From NCBI GenBank assembly GCA_016926695.1, contig JAFGOB010000102.1, forward strand, positions 1-24,733: a stretch of 24,733 nucleotides of DNA, in the 5' to 3' direction. This DNA is from Dehalococcoidales bacterium. GTDB lineage: Bacteria; Chloroflexota; Dehalococcoidia; Dehalococcoidales; UBA3254. Positions 23,501 through 24,733 of the stretch are shown in pieces. The notes below the pieces were generated by a model, which was not told the origin of the DNA, made no database searches, and was given only the letters and a program-made list of their open reading frames with translations. Made by a program: the position numbers and the translations under genes. How positions within the stretch are numbered: the stretch's first letter is position 1; each line of letters begins with the position of its first letter.

Positions 23501-24733
23501 AACAGCCAGGAAGACGGAGTAAACGTCCTCCAGCATTCTTCCCGCTCAATACCCGACAATCAGTTGTGGAAACTGGAAAGAAACGGGGATTATTACCGCA
23601 TCATCAACAAGAAGAGCGGGCTTTATCTGGATGTAGAAGGAAACAGCACCGGTATGGACAGGGCTATCGTCCAGGATATTTATGAGGAACTGGACAACCA
23701 ACTGTGGAGACTGGAACAAGATGGAGAATACTACCGTATTGTTAATAAGAAAAGCCAGTATTTCCTGGATGTGGCCAATGCCAGCACCGCGGCCGGAGCC
23801 AAGATCGTCCAGGATGAGCATGAGGGCGGAGACAATCAACTCTGGAGATTGGAAAAATTCGGCAGCTATTATTTTGTCATCAACCTGAATAGCGGGTTTT
23901 ATGTGGACGTTAAAGACGCCAGTACCGGCAGCCAGGCGTATATAATACAGAATGCCTATCTTTTCCCGGATAACCAGTTGTGGAAGCTGATACCCGTGGA
24001 AAACGGCTACTACAAGATGGTTGCCAGACATAGCGATAAATGCCTGGGGGTTAAAAACAGCGATGCGAATGACGGCGCCTTTATTGTTCAAGAGGGCTAC
24101 AATGGCAGCGACAGCCAGAAATGGACGCTGCAATGCGTGGAGTCCAGGACTTTTCCGGAACTGGCAGATAGTGATAACGATGAACTCCCAGACAATTTCG
24201 AAGTGGACTACGTGGCCAGTTTCAATACCTCTCCGGTTAATGACGATTCGGACAGCGACGGGCTTAAAGATGGAGTTGAGCTTCATTTTCTAACCAGCGC
24301 CAGTAATCCTGACTCGGACTGCGATGATCTTGATGATTGTGCGGAATACAACGGCTGGACGGTGCAGTTCAGGTACTTCAACGGAGATTATTTCAGCGAG
24401 GATGTCTGGCCTGATCCCAACAATCCGGATTCCGATAGCGACGGGCTGACGGACTACCAGGAATCCCTTCTGGGCACCAGTCCCGTCAGCGCGGATACCG
24501 ATGGGGATGGCCTTGACGACGCCACCGATCCGCGCCCGCTTACCTCCGGTAAGAGCCTGACGGTCAGCGGCATCACCGCTTCTGACAAGACCTATGACGG
24601 AGACACCGCGGCCACGCTGGATACATCCGGGGCGGCTCTGGAAGGGGTGATCGATGGCGATGATGTCTCACTGAATAAAAACTCCGCAGCCGGAAATTTC
24701 GCAGATAAAAATGCGGGGACGGACAAAAAAGTC
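17531..24733 (+). CDS. Giant secreted lectin-repeat/TSP3/YDG surface protein (3' end outside window)
   Basis: I read all 2401 codons to the right edge and found no stop. The start has AAAGGAG upstream and codes for a Sec signal peptide (hydrophobic 5-22, cleavage near A-E-A at 26-28). In order: Asp-rich TSP3-like calcium repeats (about 112-210, D-x-D-x-D-G-x-x-D), a beta-rich part (210-353), 18 ricin/CBM13-like units (354-1197), a domain with L-F-Y-S-N-D-K-D-Q-T (1198-1327), 3 more units (1328-1461), a region with a hydrophobic helical core (1660-1750), 6 more units (1927-2201), a second TSP3 cluster (2210-2335) and a YDG domain starting at about 2338 (D-K-T-Y-D-G-D-T-A-A-T). It should be exported and bind carbohydrate with calcium-stiffened linkers. 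An adhesin or glycan-binding role is inferred; I see no enzyme domain in the visible part. A cell-wall or membrane anchor may lie beyond the window. Confidence 0.85.
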   Translation, partial: MSLKSIVISIFLTVLMVFFSFMPQIAEAHELERLNSQNNPAPASLSALDLEKSSALSVLAEISDPVTEPGTGGSGSLERIITEDPSTTGWTTKLNAPRQTSSSLDVDDLIAACDDLTDTDSDGLPDSVELVLGSDPGFSDSDFDELDDDYEVRNGLDPMKPDSNDDGLTDYSEVTDVRLDIDADGIANAWDPDNDGDSVPDNLDLSPFTRTDDNEYYNFNITTTGNPVYLDFQIRPENSEHLSLYLQSWDWPDWDRQGLMQDHDYSQEDLKVVPMLEIKAINGQLPQQSDVTDYAVIISGDKAYVPLTPTWDYGTLTAFQGRMFYPALSSPESFSLQVGFVWVVKGATDTNQRIINKKSGLYLDVKNASTSPDANVIQNEDTSFHSRRWKLEPCGSDYRIINDNSGFYLDVAGASTNTGACAVQDEDEFEISDNQLWSLEWCGSGCQYRIKNKNSNLYLDVKDNSMSSGAIIVQDSEEDVFSQIWSLSGYLSSSSKDNISFIYNEESDKNLDISDPTSGPGAQVIQKTRDSGSTQKWRIRKWGDYCYIVNSKTGLCLDVKNAGTSADEPVIQGNLPCPARLLWKLEESGGYYRITNKNSLCYLDVRDASTSSGEKIVQDEYEGGDNQLWSLVDKSGGYYRIKNKKSSLFLDVVQGGAGDDVTQENEDTDTGDVSQLWTLVDYNGFYLVVNSQSGLCLDVKYASKTPDTHIIQGYPPSSESRLWSLEQDGSYYRIVNKKSGWYLDVADASTASGATVVQDEDEGSADNQRWQKVDYAWEPGCFLFINKKSGLYLDVENGGIEAGDKIIQHTGDIYDSSQVWMPVEYDDKYFFIVNKNSGLCLDVLNGSRLIDTMAVQNEYQFPWNQVWKLEEDGDCYRVINEKSCYYLDTADNSTERDSVIVQDQQEDLDNQLWKLDQAGECWLITNVRSGLYLDVLNASALPDVSVIQTANDPPDSQLWKLWRMEDTEYYRVMNKNSGYFLDVQNASTQADIAVVQDECENQAHQRWQFEKSGDYYKIKNSNSGLYLDVENSSEDAGAGILMKATGGSDSQKWKIEEPFEDGYYRITNKKSGKVLDVLEYGDESISRAEQDTLKEHEENQLWKLDTGSANCCIINKKSGLFLDTLYISTTQETIVIQASPDNYNNQLWKLVKKDDCYRLVNKSSGYYLDVASASTAAGALIVQDEYEGGDNQLWQLDPGPGASVTLVIYRENFSLTGFSLEENRGSAAGLFYSNDKDQTLRAYITLQYEFLNSQNPLSSAPSALTDNDVTVTSQIESFSHYDEALAEISTVMTPDALDSLDENQVLPIIFAVENSSAGKALDEFRAADNQLWSLVQEGDYYRIINKNSSYYLDVKDASTSPGVSILQDEYESGDNQLWSLEQDGDYYRIINKKSGYYLDVKDASTSPGVNIIQDNYKDLDNQLWRLEQYGEYYLVINKKSGLYMDVANASTSMDVHIIQNELIGPGTEYTIDLGDETEITTRDLQMSWYDTGSDSLLDLDDTLQQVENWGIADDEEKSDMQMLLLYWQSGETRIIRMDQDLVDFASLYPEKNDSLAWVKLGKPACSLVKTVYNFGKNLYNWFSNSDFYLQGKSRLVKLTGMTAGGGKLSQANLLNKQIALKSAKIVADSRLAAADKPVLKAKVQGVLTKTQKATRVLSKIVPVATLVSAVYTFFSLASQSGWSDVGIFAASLYAAMELGYSILITQLFSSTIKGTSVLGALIALSDLIVYLICGKCWTTLLIEKIINWLTAFQERNTVDLKTVNNWVEIRDKDDNGTDAGDDIYIWSSIVERVDLVHNGNSSDLSDSYINGQYENGLTENISTETGSNWKETRKDIGYKDTNVQPGINRPVWARLMAEYKIYYDQWIVGVHSVKEAKGSYEGNPLTVYIDVMPGSLDDLLNWGVIRPQDDGDGLPDILEKGNQTQTFYEIAARHSGKALSVSDSSLAEDARIIQYSYQSGENQQWDLEPVGGDWFRIAARHSGMCIEVPGNSQEDGVNVLQHSSRSIPDNQLWKLERNGDYYRIINKKSGLYLDVEGNSTGMDRAIVQDIYEELDNQLWRLEQDGEYYRIVNKKSQYFLDVANASTAAGAKIVQDEHEGGDNQLWRLEKFGSYYFVINLNSGFYVDVKDASTGSQAYIIQNAYLFPDNQLWKLIPVENGYYKMVARHSDKCLGVKNSDANDGAFIVQEGYNGSDSQKWTLQCVESRTFPELADSDNDELPDNFEVDYVASFNTSPVNDDSDSDGLKDGVELHFLTSASNPDSDCDDLDDCAEYNGWTVQFRYFNGDYFSEDVWPDPNNPDSDSDGLTDYQESLLGTSPVSADTDGDGLDDATDPRPLTSGKSLTVSGITASDKTYDGDTAATLDTSGAALEGVIDGDDVSLNKNSAAGNFADKNAGTDKKV
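18590..21121 (+). repeat. Lectin repeat array 1: 18 units of about 47 residues
   Basis: Each unit reads roughly N-K-K-S-G-L-Y-L-D-V, then A-S-T, then V-I-Q-D, then D-N-Q-L-W-x-L and D-Y-Y-R-I. The Q-x-W is the ricin B/CBM13 mark. Eighteen units equal six complete beta-trefoils. Units differ in most positions, so the array is old; units 4 and 16 are the most divergent. The first unit starts abruptly after T-D-T-N-Q. Confidence 0.85.
21512..21913 (+). repeat. Lectin repeat array 2: 3 units in permuted register
   Basis: It begins in mid-unit at A-D-N-Q-L-W and ends after I-I-Q-N-E without its final Q-x-W, so it holds exactly three units' worth of sequence in a circularly shifted phase. Units 19 and 20 share 37 identical bases (21584-21620 and 21722-21758, 138 bases apart), a recent duplication. 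Confidence 0.8.
23309..24133 (+). repeat. Lectin repeat array 3: 6 units
   Basis: Six units, two trefoils' worth. Units 22, 23 and 27 carry A-R-H-S-[GD] in place of N-K-K-S-G, closer to the ordinary ricin-type form; the inner units match arrays 1 and 2. The array is preceded by a single D-D-G-D-G-L-P-D-I-L-E calcium-type motif and followed by a fuller TSP3 cluster. Confidence 0.85.

Noticed and set aside
18590..24133. Regular DNA repeats that might suggest a CRISPR array
   Set aside because: The unit is about 140 bases, fully coding, and varies at codon level; there are no short identical repeats with unique spacers.
17876..24286. Many minus-strand frames rich in Ile, Val and Ala across the giant gene
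   Set aside because: They repeat with the lectin units (for example I-Q-V-K-P-A) and are reverse readings of the same repeats.

Overview
The window (24,733 bases, moderate GC, no rRNA or tRNA seen) looks like accessory chromosome from an anaerobic bacterium. Two in-frame UGA (selenocysteine) genes, a FAD-linked oxidase, two short-chain dehydrogenases, an acyl-CoA dehydrogenase and a giant Ca-site/lectin surface protein together suggest a Chloroflexota (Dehalococcoidia-like) organism. That assignment is inference; no marker gene is present.

Layout. 1-271: eroded remains of a histidine kinase and the start of a NarL-type response regulator. 513-2860 (+): a duplicated DUF4389 membrane protein and a lipoprotein. 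2905-5644 (-): a FAD-linked oxidase followed by a GrdB-like selenoprotein read through UGA at 3667-3669. 5809-6379 (+): a type II toxin-antitoxin locus with a clear promoter/operator, whose RelE/ParE-like toxin has no start codon. 6557-10103 (-): an operon of a UGSC-type selenoprotein (UGA at 9738-9740) and two short-chain dehydrogenases. 10469-11942 (+): a TrmO/TsaA-like protein and a SAM methyltransferase. 12005-14706 (-): an acyl-CoA dehydrogenase and a sulfatase-fold hydrolase lacking the formylglycine Cys/Ser. 15062-15706 (-): a DUF2178 membrane protein and an XRE regulator. 15925-16417 (+): a chimeric scar joining the 5' end of a probable molybdopterin oxidoreductase to the 3' end of a subtilase. 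16418-17530: a long non-coding stretch with a strong promoter and a structured leader. 17531 to the right edge (+): one uninterrupted reading frame of at least 2401 codons.

How the genes may work together. The minus-strand genes between 2905 and 14706 form three short operons of redox and acyl-CoA type enzymes and read as a catabolic or reductive island containing two different selenoproteins, each with a Sec-Pro-Gly-Cys motif. In both, a hairpin with GUC in its loop lies at the same distance after the UGA, as expected of a bacterial SECIS. Conventional gene calling would split each gene in two.

The giant protein has a signal peptide, Asp-rich TSP3-like calcium repeats, 27 ricin/CBM13-like units in three arrays of 18, 3 and 6 (all multiples of three, as beta-trefoils need), a hydrophobic helical core, and a YDG domain at the cut end. 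The arrays appear to have been inserted into an older scaffold. The twin selenoproteins and this protein are the strongest candidates for under-described biology. The fossils, the start-less toxin and the chimera show that the region is also decaying and recombining.
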